This document shows positions 1 through 8,751 of a DNA stretch of 64,000 nucleotides, piece after piece. The position numbers and the translations under genes are program-made. The stretch's first letter is position 1. Every line of letters begins with the position of its first letter. Source of the DNA: Acidobacteriota bacterium (GTDB lineage Bacteria; Acidobacteriota; Terriglobia; UBA7540); contig SCRD01000019.1 of the NCBI GenBank assembly GCA_004298155.1, forward strand, positions 62,001-126,000. The letters are read 5' to 3'. The notes beneath the pieces are model-generated. The model saw only the letters and a list, made by a program, of their open reading frames with translations. It did no database searches and had not been told where the DNA came from.

Positions 1-1400
1 CCCCCTTCTCCCGTGAAGATCAGCGCGCGCTCGGCTTGAAAGTCGCCGCTGAAGTCTACAAACAGATGCCGATCCTGCCTGACAGCAGCCCCGAAACACA
101 ATACATTCAGAACCTCGGCCGCCGGCTTGTAGCCACCATTCCGTCGCAATACAGTTGGCCTTTTGAATTCCATGTGGTCGCCCAGAAGGAGATCAACGCG
201 TTTGCCTTGCCTGGCGGTCCCATGTTCGTCAACCTCGGGACCATCACCGCCGCCGCAAACGAAGCCCAGCTTGCCGGCGTCATGGCGCACGAAATGTCAC
301 ACGTTTACATGCAGCACTCTGCCAAGCAGGCAGCAAAGGCGCAGACCACGGGCATGCTCGCCGGGCTTGCCGGGGCCATCCTCGGCGGGACCGTGGGAGA
401 AAAGGCGGGCGGATTGGTGGGGCAACTGGGACAGATGGGAATTCAAATGGGGGCCCAGGGCGTCATGATGAAGTACTCTCGCACCGACGAATCGCAGGCC
501 GATAACGTGGGCGCCATCATCCTGTACAAAGCAGGCTACAATCCGCAGGCCATGGCCGATTTTTTCAAGACCCTCCAGGCACAAGGCGGTCAGTCACCTC
601 CCCAATGGCTCAGCGATCATCCGAATCCCGGCAATCGCGAGAATGCTATCCAGCAGGAAATCAGCAACTGGCCGGCGCAGAAGTATGCCCTCGATAGCCC
701 GGCTTTTCAGCAGGTGCGCCAGCAAGCCATGGGAGTGAAGGTTTACACCGGCCAGGAGATCGCGCAGGGAGCAAAGTCCGGCCAATGGGCTGCGCTCAAT
801 AAGAAGAATGGGGCAATTTTTACTCCAGCCGGTGGAAAGGCGCTGCCCACAAGCGCATCGGCAACTGCCGCCGGTTCGCCCCCTAATGTGGCTGCGCCCT
901 CATTGCAGAGCGTACTCCCCAGCCGGCGCATGCTCGCTGCGAACCTTGGTACCGTAACGATTCCTTATCCTGAAAACTGGCAGGTCACGCTGCCAGAGAA
1001 GCAGGGACAATATGTCACCATCGCTCCCCGCGCCGGGGTCACGGACAATGGTGTGGGGTATGGCGTGCTTCTCAACGGTGTTTCGCCGCGTGAACGCATG
1101 AACATCGACCAGATCACGGGCCAGCTCATCCAGGACATGCAGCAGAATAACGGCCTCAAGCTGATGGGCAAAGCGCAGCCGTTCATGGTGAATGGTATCG
1201 AGGGCCGCTCTGCCATGTTCCAATCCACTTCACCGTTCCCGGCCGCCAACGGTCAGCCACAGGTGGAGCAGGACTGGCTGGTAACTGTTCCAAAGCCTGA
1301 CGGCGCCGTCGTCTTCATGGTCTTTGTGGCGCCGCAATCAGAGTTCAACCGTTTCCGGCCAACCTACCAGTCGATGCTGAAGAGCGTGCAGGTCCGGTGA
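1..1400 (+). CDS. M48 family metalloprotease, 5' end cut by the window edge
   Basis: Zinc-dependent endopeptidase of family M48, probably exported. The reading frame is open to the left edge (first full codon at base 3) and reads PFSREDQRALG there, which is typical M48 sequence before the catalytic core, so the true start and any signal peptide lie outside the window; the TTG at 36 is probably not the start. The zinc motif HEMSH is coded at 288-302 and the third-ligand region DESQAD follows about 65 residues later. A Gly/Ala-rich segment between them looks membrane-associated. The last 150 residues form a separate domain beginning near PYPENW. The gene is convergent with the C45 hydrolase that follows. 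A second M48 gene of different architecture lies at 14774-16246. Confidence 0.9.
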   Translation, partial: PFSREDQRALGLKVAAEVYKQMPILPDSSPETQYIQNLGRRLVATIPSQYSWPFEFHVVAQKEINAFALPGGPMFVNLGTITAAANEAQLAGVMAHEMSHVYMQHSAKQAAKAQTTGMLAGLAGAILGGTVGEKAGGLVGQLGQMGIQMGAQGVMMKYSRTDESQADNVGAIILYKAGYNPQAMADFFKTLQAQGGQSPPQWLSDHPNPGNRENAIQQEISNWPAQKYALDSPAFQQVRQQAMGVKVYTGQEIAQGAKSGQWAALNKKNGAIFTPAGGKALPTSASATAAGSPPNVAAPSLQSVLPSRRMLAANLGTVTIPYPENWQVTLPEKQGQYVTIAPRAGVTDNGVGYGVLLNGVSPRERMNIDQITGQLIQDMQQNNGLKLMGKAQPFMVNGIEGRSAMFQSTSPFPAANGQPQVEQDWLVTVPKPDGAVVFMVFVAPQSEFNRFRPTYQSMLKSVQVR

Positions 1401-1694
1401 CTACTCGCTCACAACTTCATCTGGCCAATCCTACACGAGCGCCGCGTAACAGGCTATCTGCCGGGGAGACTGCCCCAGGCGTTGCGGCTCGAAATTTTAC
1501 GCGGATTAGTTCTCGGGTCCCGCTGATTGAGATCTGGACCGCTCGGCGGCGCAGATGCTCGCCTTGTAGCGTGCGATTACGCGAGGCGAGAGACACTGGT
1601 ATTTTTTCGCTCCGCCACTCAGAACAAAGCACCAGGATTTTCCGCTTGGCTCCGCCGTCCTCTTCATAGATGCGCCACCCGCCCTGGGACACAA

Positions 1695-3347
1695 TCACTC
1701 TGAAGCGGCAGTTGTTGGAGGATCCAGCAGGGACAAGCGGTCCCACGGGCCGACCCACTCGCATGGTCTGCCTTTGGTGCGGAAAGACGTCAAGTCATCT
1801 GCCACGGACAGGCTGACATAAGTATCGACGCCCTTGAACGTATCGACCCCTGCGGGCCCGGAGCTGTGCCAGCAGAGCGTTGCAGCATGTGGCACAAGAT
1901 TGGCCGGAACTTTGCGGCCCTCTACCTCGATAAAGTCGTGCCGGCTTCCCGACTGGTCGTAGATGAAATGCGACCTGCGCCACGCCTGCACCATGTCGAC
2001 GGTGATATGCCCGTATTGCCTTTTGATCAACCACATGAACGTCCAGAACCGCATGCCGGCGAGGTTCAGTCCGAGGTATGTAGGATGCTGACTGGCGTTC
2101 CCGTGCTGGCTCATTGGGTGACCCGAGTCGTGTACATTGTCCTCGTTATAGCTGTCCTTAGCCTCGACGTTATTTGTGGAGACAATGTATTGGCCGCCGG
2201 TCTCACCCATCTGTCCGGGCTTCCGGATCGCATAGCGCGCGATTCCTTTTTGGTCGGCTGGAATGCTTTCGACCACAAACGCTTCATGGCGGTCGGAAAT
2301 CACCCAATTGACCCCAAGCGCGCATTTGCCGATCACGATCTTGTAGCCCGACCTGGCTCGGTATTCCGGCCGGCCGACGGTCAGCAACTCGACGGCGTGC
2401 CGCGCCGAGTCGGCAAATGCGGCCGCATAAAAATCCCCCACTTGCCAGTCCAAACCCGGCCTGCGGTATCCCGAAAACGGCTGGGCGAGCGTCGGGCTGA
2501 GGATTCCGGAATGCCCACCCGCATATCCGCTCACCGTCACGCCGCGATCGTTCTGCGCGTGTTCGCTGCCGATTTCGCCCGCCGAATCGGTCACGGTGTA
2601 TCGATGGGCCCGATGGTCACTCGGACGGGCAATGAATGTGACGAGATATTCCTGCGGGAAGAAGTGCTGGTCTTCAGAGCTGACGTGAATGGTTTTCGCG
2701 TCTCGCGTTGCAGGACCGAGGATGACCGCGCCGCTGCAACAGTGGACCGCGGCTTCCACCGGGGCCAGTTCGGCAGTCGCCGAAACGGGCGGTTTCGCCT
2801 GAAGGCCGAAATAGCTGTTGATCATCAGAACTTTGTGAAAGTGGCTGAGCTCGCGGGGAAAAGCTGAGTGAGAAAGCTCAGTTGCAGCGCCGTCAGCGAT
2901 GCCATGCATCATCTCGAGCGCCTCGGGAGCCAGAAATTCGTAATAGCGTTCCTGCTGGCGCAGATAGGCGGCGATGACGTCGGGGCTGCCCTGAACCGGA
3001 AGCAGTTCCCGGTACCAGCCCTCATACACCATGCGGATTAGGTCTCCGGCTCGTTCTCCATATTGCCTGCCGATTTGGTGCCACGACCCGTGAAGCTCGC
3101 CGAGGTAGCGCGGATGCGGCTCATAGGCCGGATAATGCGGGGCAACGTGGTAGCCGTCGAGCTTCCGGTTGCGGCCCGTCCATTGCGACGGCGTGCCGGG
3201 TGCCGTTGCCGCTGGTGGAAGCGCGGCAGCCGCGGGCAGGGCCCTCAGGGTATCAGCAGAGAAGGCCATCGCGCCCGCCGAGGCAGCGAGCTTTAGCCAC
3301 TCCCGGCGGGTAATTCCTGCAGTGGCGTAGTTTTGAGGGGACTTCAT
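1695..3347 (-). CDS. Tat-exported C45-type Ntn-hydrolase/acyltransferase
   Basis: A 550-residue protein resembling family C45 (acyl-CoA:6-aminopenicillanate acyltransferase-like) N-terminal-nucleophile hydrolases, which mature by self-cleavage and act on amide bonds. Residues 13-19 carry the twin-arginine pattern TRREWLK followed by an Ala-rich hydrophobic stretch, so export by Tat is likely. The region GELHGSWHQIGRQYGE (83-98) matches the family N-terminal signature. The candidate nucleophile is Cys203 or Cys204 in HCCSGAVILG, followed by the family-like pattern AT-x-D-x-K-x-I-H. The substrate cannot be read from sequence. The start at 3347 has a GAGAGG box upstream. It is divergent from the cytochrome c gene; the adjacent PQQ dehydrogenase is not obviously related in function. 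Confidence 0.75.
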   Translation of the reverse strand: MKSPQNYATAGITRREWLKLAASAGAMAFSADTLRALPAAAALPPAATAPGTPSQWTGRNRKLDGYHVAPHYPAYEPHPRYLGELHGSWHQIGRQYGERAGDLIRMVYEGWYRELLPVQGSPDVIAAYLRQQERYYEFLAPEALEMMHGIADGAATELSHSAFPRELSHFHKVLMINSYFGLQAKPPVSATAELAPVEAAVHCCSGAVILGPATRDAKTIHVSSEDQHFFPQEYLVTFIARPSDHRAHRYTVTDSAGEIGSEHAQNDRGVTVSGYAGGHSGILSPTLAQPFSGYRRPGLDWQVGDFYAAAFADSARHAVELLTVGRPEYRARSGYKIVIGKCALGVNWVISDRHEAFVVESIPADQKGIARYAIRKPGQMGETGGQYIVSTNNVEAKDSYNEDNVHDSGHPMSQHGNASQHPTYLGLNLAGMRFWTFMWLIKRQYGHITVDMVQAWRRSHFIYDQSGSRHDFIEVEGRKVPANLVPHAATLCWHSSGPAGVDTFKGVDTYVSLSVADDLTSFRTKGRPCEWVGPWDRLSLLDPPTTAASE

Positions 3348-3866
3348 GTCGATGCCTCTCTTCCTTTGATGCCGGGTTCGCGACCTGCCGGGGGACTTGC
3401 ATTGTAATGTTCGCGCTCTTGCGAAGCGAGAGGTTTCTTTCTGAGCTTCTTATCTGACAGCTCGTTATGACCTTTGGGGAGCATGCGGCGAAACGGGTCT
3501 GGCATCGCACCATCCTGCATCCCAGATGTTCTGTACACATTGCGAACTGCAGAACTTGTGTGCTGCCGACACAAACGTCGCGAGATGGCAATGCTGCGTG
3601 CGCCAACACCAGATGAACCGCATACCTCGAAAGCGGAGGCTCTCGCTGATTGTTTTTGGGGCTGGCACTTATTGGGAAATCGAAGTATGATTACGCTTTT
3701 CTTACGGCTGGTTGCGGGGCTGGATTGCCGCAGGTGTTCGCTCCGGGGCTTTGAAGAACAACTCTTCAATAGAGCAGGCCGTTCAATCGCAGCCCTCGCT
3801 GTGTGCCGTGGCGCCATCCAGTGGAGCTCCCGGCCTGCGCCAAAACTACCATGCGAGATGGTCCGA
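3348..3866. other. Intergenic region between divergent genes
   Basis: About 520 bases separate the C45 hydrolase and the cytochrome c gene. Open frames cross it, but none resembles a protein. Bases 3627-3650 hold a degenerate copy of a small dispersed repeat (pattern ACCTC-GAAAGC-GGAGG) also seen near 9165 and 12546. I see no clear promoter or terminator. Confidence 0.5.
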
Positions 3867-4709
3867 ATGAATGTGAGGAAAAATAGAAAACCAACGGCCG
3901 GCGCAATCTGGAAGGCTCTGCCGTTCGCGCTGGCTTTTGTCATGATTGTGCTGGCGGCGCGGCCAGTACCTGCGCAGGAGAATCCTGCGCCCGGGGCGAG
4001 GCATCACCGGAGGACGGCCGAATTAAAGCCTACGCCGGCAGTGGAGCGCGGCCAGAAGACTTACGAGGGGAACTGCGCCTTCTGCCACGGCGAGGACGCA
4101 ACGGGCGGGCGCGGGCCGGACCTGGTTCGGTCGCCCCTGGTTGCGCACGATAAGGCCGGAGATCAGATTGGCCCGGTGATCCTCAACGGCCGGCCCAGCA
4201 AAGGCATGCCGCCCTTTCACCTGAGCGGCGCCCAGATCAAGGACATCGCCGAGTTTCTGCATTACCGGCAGGCGGAGGGTCTCGAGTCCGCGCACCTGCC
4301 GAGCGACTACGCGCTCAAGTGGATGTTGACCGGCAATGCCGCCGCGGGCAAGGAGTTCTTCAACGGGGCGGGGAAGTGCAAGGACTGCCATTCGCCCGCT
4401 GGCGACCTGGCGCACGCTGCAACCAAATACTCGCCGCTGGAGCTGGAATCGCAGATGCTCTATCCCCGTGGGGCGAAGCGGACCGTTACCGTGACGCTGC
4501 CCTCCGGCCAGACCATCGAGGGCCCGCTCGATCATCTGGATGAGTTCAACGTGGCACTGCACGATTCCGCGGGATGGTATCGCTCATTCCCGCTCGACCA
4601 GGTCAAGGTGAGCGTTCATGATCCGCTTGCCGCGCATCGCGAACTGCTGGACTCGCTGACCCAGGCGGACGTTCACAATCTCTTTGCCTATATGGAAACC
4701 TTAAAATAA
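3867..4709 (+). CDS. Di-heme cytochrome c, electron acceptor of the PQQ dehydrogenase
   Basis: A 280-residue periplasmic c-type cytochrome. Residues 1-36 form a Sec signal peptide ending near PVPAQ. Two heme-attachment motifs are visible: CAFCH at 70-74, with a probable Met ligand in GMPPF (Met114), and CKDCH at 171-175. The second domain has an extra segment of about 50 residues (TVTLPSGQTIEGPLDH region), and no Met ligand is obvious there. The frame is open further upstream to 3474, but that extension has no protein-like features. ATG 3867 (or 3858, three codons earlier) places the signal peptide correctly. The stop lies 11 bases before the PQQ dehydrogenase start, so the two genes form an operon in which this protein probably accepts the electrons. 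Confidence 0.88.
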   Translation: MNVRKNRKPTAGAIWKALPFALAFVMIVLAARPVPAQENPAPGARHHRRTAELKPTPAVERGQKTYEGNCAFCHGEDATGGRGPDLVRSPLVAHDKAGDQIGPVILNGRPSKGMPPFHLSGAQIKDIAEFLHYRQAEGLESAHLPSDYALKWMLTGNAAAGKEFFNGAGKCKDCHSPAGDLAHAATKYSPLELESQMLYPRGAKRTVTVTLPSGQTIEGPLDHLDEFNVALHDSAGWYRSFPLDQVKVSVHDPLAAHRELLDSLTQADVHNLFAYMETLK

Positions 4710-4720
4710 GGACGTTGTCG

Positions 4721-6373
4721 ATGACACACCGCCGCGCTGCCTGCCTCGGGCATATCCGGAGGCTCACTCTCAATCTGATCGCCCGACACTTTCTGCGGTT
4801 GGCATGTTGCCTGCTGCTCGCTGCGGCCGCCGCGTCTGCTCAGGGACTGACTGACAAAGCCCTGCTGGAGCCGCCCACCTCCAACTGGCCGACCTATAAT
4901 GGAGATTATTCCGGCCGCCGCTACAGCACGCTTGACCAGATTAACTCGTCGAACGTTCATTCATTGGCGCTGGCATGGCTTTTCGCCACCGGCACGCAAG
5001 GCATCAAGTCAACTCCGCTTGAAGCGAACGGCATTCTCTATTTCAGCGTGCCGGACAACGTCTGGGCCATTGACGCTCGCACGGGACGGGAAGTCTGGCA
5101 CTATTACCGCCAGTCGGAAGGCGACCACATCGGCAACCGCGGCGTCGGCATGTGGCATGACCGGCTCTACCTTACGACTCCTGACGCGCAGCTTGTTTGC
5201 CTGAACGCCAGGGACGGCAAGCTCATCTGGATTGTCAAACTCGCCGACGCTGATCTTAAATACTTCTCCACCATGTCACCCCTGGTAGTGCGCAACCACG
5301 TGTTTGTGGGCGTCTCGGGCGATGTGACCGACATCCCGGGCTTCCTCGATTCAATTGATCCGGTGACGGGCAAGCTGCAGTGGCGCTGGTGGGTTGAACC
5401 TCTGGCGGGTGAGCAGGGCGCCAATACCTGGCCCAACGTGGAATCCATGCGGCACGGCGGCGGTATGACGTGGATGACCGGCACCTACGATCCCGAGCTC
5501 AACCTGCTCTACTGGGGCACAGGGAACCCGAACCCCGTGCTGGTGGGCTCCGCGCGGCCAGGCGCGAACTTGTACACCTGCTCGATTGTGGCGCTCAATC
5601 CTGATACCGGCAAGATGGTCTGGTATTATCAGGCTTCGCCGCACGACGTGCACGACTGGGACAACGTGGAAACGCCGGTGTTGTTCGACGGCGAGTTTAA
5701 CGGCAAGCCCATGCACCTGCTGGGACAGGCCGCGCGCAATTCCTTCTTCTTCCTGCTTGACCGCACCAACGGCAAACATCTGCTGACCGCACCGTTCATC
5801 GATCAGACGTGGTCGTCCTCCTATGACGCCGACGGCCAGCCCATTCCCAAACCGCACGTTGCTCCGTCGCCTGACGGCGCGCTGGTAGAGCCCGCCACGG
5901 GAGGCGGCACCAACTGGATGGCGCCCAGTTACGATCCGCAAACGGGACTGTTCTATGTCACTGCTACTCGAACCTTCAGCATCTACTACCTGACGGCGCG
6001 CGGCAAAGCCGAAGGCTGGGGTGGACGCGATCGCGGTTTGTGGGATGACACGGCCACGCGCGCCATTGACTACAAGACGGGCAAGATTGCCTGGACCCAC
6101 GAACTCGGACGCGGCGGTTCCAGCGCCGGGAACCTTTCAACCGCCGGCCGCCTGCTGTTCACGGCCGACAACGCAGGCAACCTGCTGGCGCTTGATCCGG
6201 CCACGGGCAAGACGTTGTGGCACGTTAACACCGGCGGGCAAATGGAAAATTCCCCCATGACCTACATGCTCGATGGGCGGCAGTATGTGGTGGTCGCGGC
6301 CCAGGACCGCCTGATGGCCTTCGCGCTGCCGGAGCAGCCATCGGTGACGGGCGTGCAATCAGCACAGCGCTGA
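4721..6373 (+). CDS. PQQ-dependent alcohol dehydrogenase-type quinoprotein
   Basis: A 550-residue periplasmic quinoprotein of the methanol/ethanol dehydrogenase superfamily that oxidises alcohols or related substrates using pyrroloquinoline quinone. A signal peptide spans about residues 1-42 (ending AASAQG). Mature features include NWPTYNGDYSGRRYS, which is typical of the family N terminus, and repeated propeller blades with the pattern D-x-x-TG-K-x-x-W. The usual vicinal Cys-Cys pair near the PQQ site is not present: only isolated Cys residues appear in LVCLN and YTCSI. ATG 4721 is preferred over the in-frame TTG at 4715 because AATAAGGA precedes it. It forms an operon with the di-heme cytochrome c upstream. 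The substrate is unknown. Confidence 0.88.
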   Translation: MTHRRAACLGHIRRLTLNLIARHFLRLACCLLLAAAAASAQGLTDKALLEPPTSNWPTYNGDYSGRRYSTLDQINSSNVHSLALAWLFATGTQGIKSTPLEANGILYFSVPDNVWAIDARTGREVWHYYRQSEGDHIGNRGVGMWHDRLYLTTPDAQLVCLNARDGKLIWIVKLADADLKYFSTMSPLVVRNHVFVGVSGDVTDIPGFLDSIDPVTGKLQWRWWVEPLAGEQGANTWPNVESMRHGGGMTWMTGTYDPELNLLYWGTGNPNPVLVGSARPGANLYTCSIVALNPDTGKMVWYYQASPHDVHDWDNVETPVLFDGEFNGKPMHLLGQAARNSFFFLLDRTNGKHLLTAPFIDQTWSSSYDADGQPIPKPHVAPSPDGALVEPATGGGTNWMAPSYDPQTGLFYVTATRTFSIYYLTARGKAEGWGGRDRGLWDDTATRAIDYKTGKIAWTHELGRGGSSAGNLSTAGRLLFTADNAGNLLALDPATGKTLWHVNTGGQMENSPMTYMLDGRQYVVVAAQDRLMAFALPEQPSVTGVQSAQR

Positions 6374-6918
6374 GCTTGAACGGAAGGGAACCTCCAATTT
6401 GCAATTTTTACCCGCTGTTCGATAATTGAACAGGTTTTGCCAAACTGCCTGCAACGTGATGCTACGAATAATATATAAATATCTTATTATCAGCAAATTA
6501 CAATTTTAAGAATTTTTTGTCTCAAACGTCCCATACGTCCCATTTGAGGGGCGAATCGATGCTGTATGTAGCCTACTGAAGTGAGCTATATTCAGCGCGG
6601 CCGGCCAGGCGCCGCTCCGCACCTTTTGCCTATCCTCACCCGCCGCTTCCTGCTCCGCCCTGGCGACCTGTTACTAACGCGTCCCGGTTCGCAGGGTTTC
6701 CGCCAGCCGGCTGGCCGCGGGAAGCGCCCTCATGTCTTAGGTTATCAAATAGTATATTGACATCCCATTTACCTCGCGCTTATACTTCCCGCGTCTCTCA
6801 GGTTGAATTGCGGCTCTCTTGAAGATAGCCAGCCGCGTCGCTGGCGAGTCGGAAAATTCCACAACAAAATTGCGGGCGCAATGGGGATGCTGCCTGCTGA
6901 GAAACGAGGATTACTCCA
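6374..6918. other. Intergenic region with AT-rich segment
   Basis: This region of 545 bases lies between the PQQ dehydrogenase and the lectin gene. Bases 6450-6520 are strikingly AT-rich compared with the rest of the window, which suggests foreign or regulatory DNA. No protein-like frame is present. A sigma70-type promoter is called separately at 6757-6786. Confidence 0.5.
6757..6786 (+). promoter_or_regulatory. Candidate sigma70 promoter for the lectin gene
   Basis: A perfect -35 hexamer TTGACA (6757-6762) is followed after 18 bases by TATACT (6781-6786), a 5/6 match to the -10 consensus. Transcription would start near 6793 and leave a leader of about 125 bases before the lectin start codon at 6919. 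Confidence 0.55.
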
Positions 6919-8751
6919 ATGATGCTGCCTCCCCAGAAGTTGACTGCGGTCTACAATTCGGGCGTAATCGTCATCACGTGGCAGGTCGCCCCGACATCGG
7001 ATACTCCCACAGAAATCAGCGTCACTCTCAACAACAAGATCACCGGCGTGCAGCAGCTATTGCCCGGCAACTCCGCCGGGGCCACTGTTCCAGGCTCGAC
7101 GGTCAGCCAATTTGCCGGCACACTGGTCAGCGTCTACGTCACCTTCATCAGCACCACGGCGCATGACAGCGCAATGGCGGCAACCACCGTCACGGTTCCC
7201 GCAAGTGGCGCCACCCCTCCACCCCAGCCGCCGCCCGGGCACTACAAAGTTTCGCCGCCGGTGAACCTGAGCGTCATTCCGAATCCTGCCGCGCATTCCG
7301 TTAATTTCCAGTGGCAAAACCAGGGGCCCTATTCCGGGAACGCATACGACAAAGTGCTGGTGCTCTGGGGCAGGACGAACGACCCTCTGCCATACCACCA
7401 GCAGTTTGATTTGAGCGGGAATGCCCAGCAGAAGACGCTTGGCCCCATTTACCCCAACACGGCCTACACCTTCCAGGTGGAAGGCGGGGTTACGGCAGGC
7501 ATCACTGGCTACACCTACTCAGGCTGGTCGAACTTGCCCTGGCTCTCTCCGGCCGGGTCCGTTCCCGATGTCGGCTGGTTCCGAAGTTGGTTTCAAATCC
7601 ATCCGGAGGCGCCGCTGGAGCCGTCAAACCCGCGCCTGAGCCCTGGCAAGAGCGTCACGGCGCTCTGGCGCGATGGCACAAGTGATCTTCATCTTGACCT
7701 GTTCCTGGCCGGCGGCATACCCACGCTGGGAGAGACATGGTCGGCCTGGTGGCAGCCCAACGAGGCCTGGCAGCCGTGGTTCAATCCCGGGAACGCGGTC
7801 TGGGCCCCCAATGTGAGTGTCATGCCGGGGGCGAAGGTCACCGCCCTGTGGCGCCCGGGCAGCAAGCACCTCGACCTGTTTGCCACCGCCAACAACGGTG
7901 ATGTCTGGAGCACCTGGTGGGAAAACGGTCCCGGCTGGCAGGAGTGGTTCCTGGTCCACCCCCAGGCGCGGATGCAGCGCGGCACGCCCGTCACTGCGGT
8001 CTGGCGGCCGAACAGCAATCATCTGGACCTTTTTGCCACGGGGGCTTCAGGGCCGCTCGGGGTGGTGTGGAGCACGTGGTGGGAGCCTGATAAAGGCTGG
8101 CAGCCGTGGTTTACAGTCAGCAACGCTGTCTGGGCGAACAACGTCAGCGTCAAGCCGGGGGCGGAAGTCACCGCTCTCTGGACCGGCGGCGGCAACCACC
8201 TTGATTTGTTTGCCACCGCCAATGACGGCACGGCCTGGAGCACCTGGTGGGACCGGAATGAGGGCTGGCAGAACTGGTTTGCCATCGATCCGGCCGCAAT
8301 GCTCGAGCCCGGTGCGCCCATTACGGCGCTCTGGTCGTCAGCGGAAACGCTGGAGCTTTTCGCGACTTCCGGCGACGGAACGGTGCTCAGCGCGCGATGG
8401 GACGCCGCGCATGCGTGGCATGCATGGTCGGCGGTGATGGGGAATGCTGTCAGGCTGCAACCAGGGGCGGCCGTCACCGTGGTTCGGGGCCCCCAGTTGG
8501 CCTACACCTTGCAGGCTTTCGGGACGGCAGCAGATGGGGTTGTCTGGAACACCTCCCGCCCCGGCATCTACCCGCAGGGCTCCTGGCAGCCATTGACGCC
8601 CATCCATCCTGAGACAACCATGGTGCCGGGCGCTACTATTGCCGCCCTCCTGCAGCCCAGCGATTCATCGCCCAACCATCTTGACCTGTTTGCCCGGGCG
8701 AGCGACGGCTCGGTATGGTCCATCTGGTGGGAGGCCGGCTACTACGACTGA
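6919..8751 (+). CDS. PLL-like seven-bladed beta-propeller lectin with N-terminal Fn3-like domains
   Basis: A 610-residue protein not matched to a named gene. Residues 1-100 and about 113-210 look like two fibronectin-III-like beta domains joined by a Pro-rich linker (TPPPQPPPG). From residue 215 to the end there are seven repeats of 49-74 residues with the core pattern PG-x-x-VTALW-x(5-8)-HLDLFATA-x-DG-x-x-WSTWW-x(5)-GW-x-x-WF. This resembles Photorhabdus PLL-type fucose-binding lectins, which are seven-bladed propellers. No signal peptide is visible, so release would need another route. The start is supported by GAGGA eight bases upstream. Its role may be glycan binding on surfaces or hosts; the ligand is an inference. 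Confidence 0.75.
   Translation: MMLPPQKLTAVYNSGVIVITWQVAPTSDTPTEISVTLNNKITGVQQLLPGNSAGATVPGSTVSQFAGTLVSVYVTFISTTAHDSAMAATTVTVPASGATPPPQPPPGHYKVSPPVNLSVIPNPAAHSVNFQWQNQGPYSGNAYDKVLVLWGRTNDPLPYHQQFDLSGNAQQKTLGPIYPNTAYTFQVEGGVTAGITGYTYSGWSNLPWLSPAGSVPDVGWFRSWFQIHPEAPLEPSNPRLSPGKSVTALWRDGTSDLHLDLFLAGGIPTLGETWSAWWQPNEAWQPWFNPGNAVWAPNVSVMPGAKVTALWRPGSKHLDLFATANNGDVWSTWWENGPGWQEWFLVHPQARMQRGTPVTAVWRPNSNHLDLFATGASGPLGVVWSTWWEPDKGWQPWFTVSNAVWANNVSVKPGAEVTALWTGGGNHLDLFATANDGTAWSTWWDRNEGWQNWFAIDPAAMLEPGAPITALWSSAETLELFATSGDGTVLSARWDAAHAWHAWSAVMGNAVRLQPGAAVTVVRGPQLAYTLQAFGTAADGVVWNTSRPGIYPQGSWQPLTPIHPETTMVPGATIAALLQPSDSSPNHLDLFARASDGSVWSIWWEAGYYD

Noticed and set aside
1866-2867. Plus-strand frame of 333 codons opposite the C45 hydrolase
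   Set aside because: It lies fully antisense to a gene with clear motifs, has no family resemblance and no ribosome-binding site. Long antisense frames are common in GC-rich DNA.
3474-3866. N-terminal extension of the cytochrome c frame (about 130 codons)
   Set aside because: The signal peptide begins only at 3858-3867, and the extension is Cys/Arg-rich without resemblance to any cytochrome N terminus.
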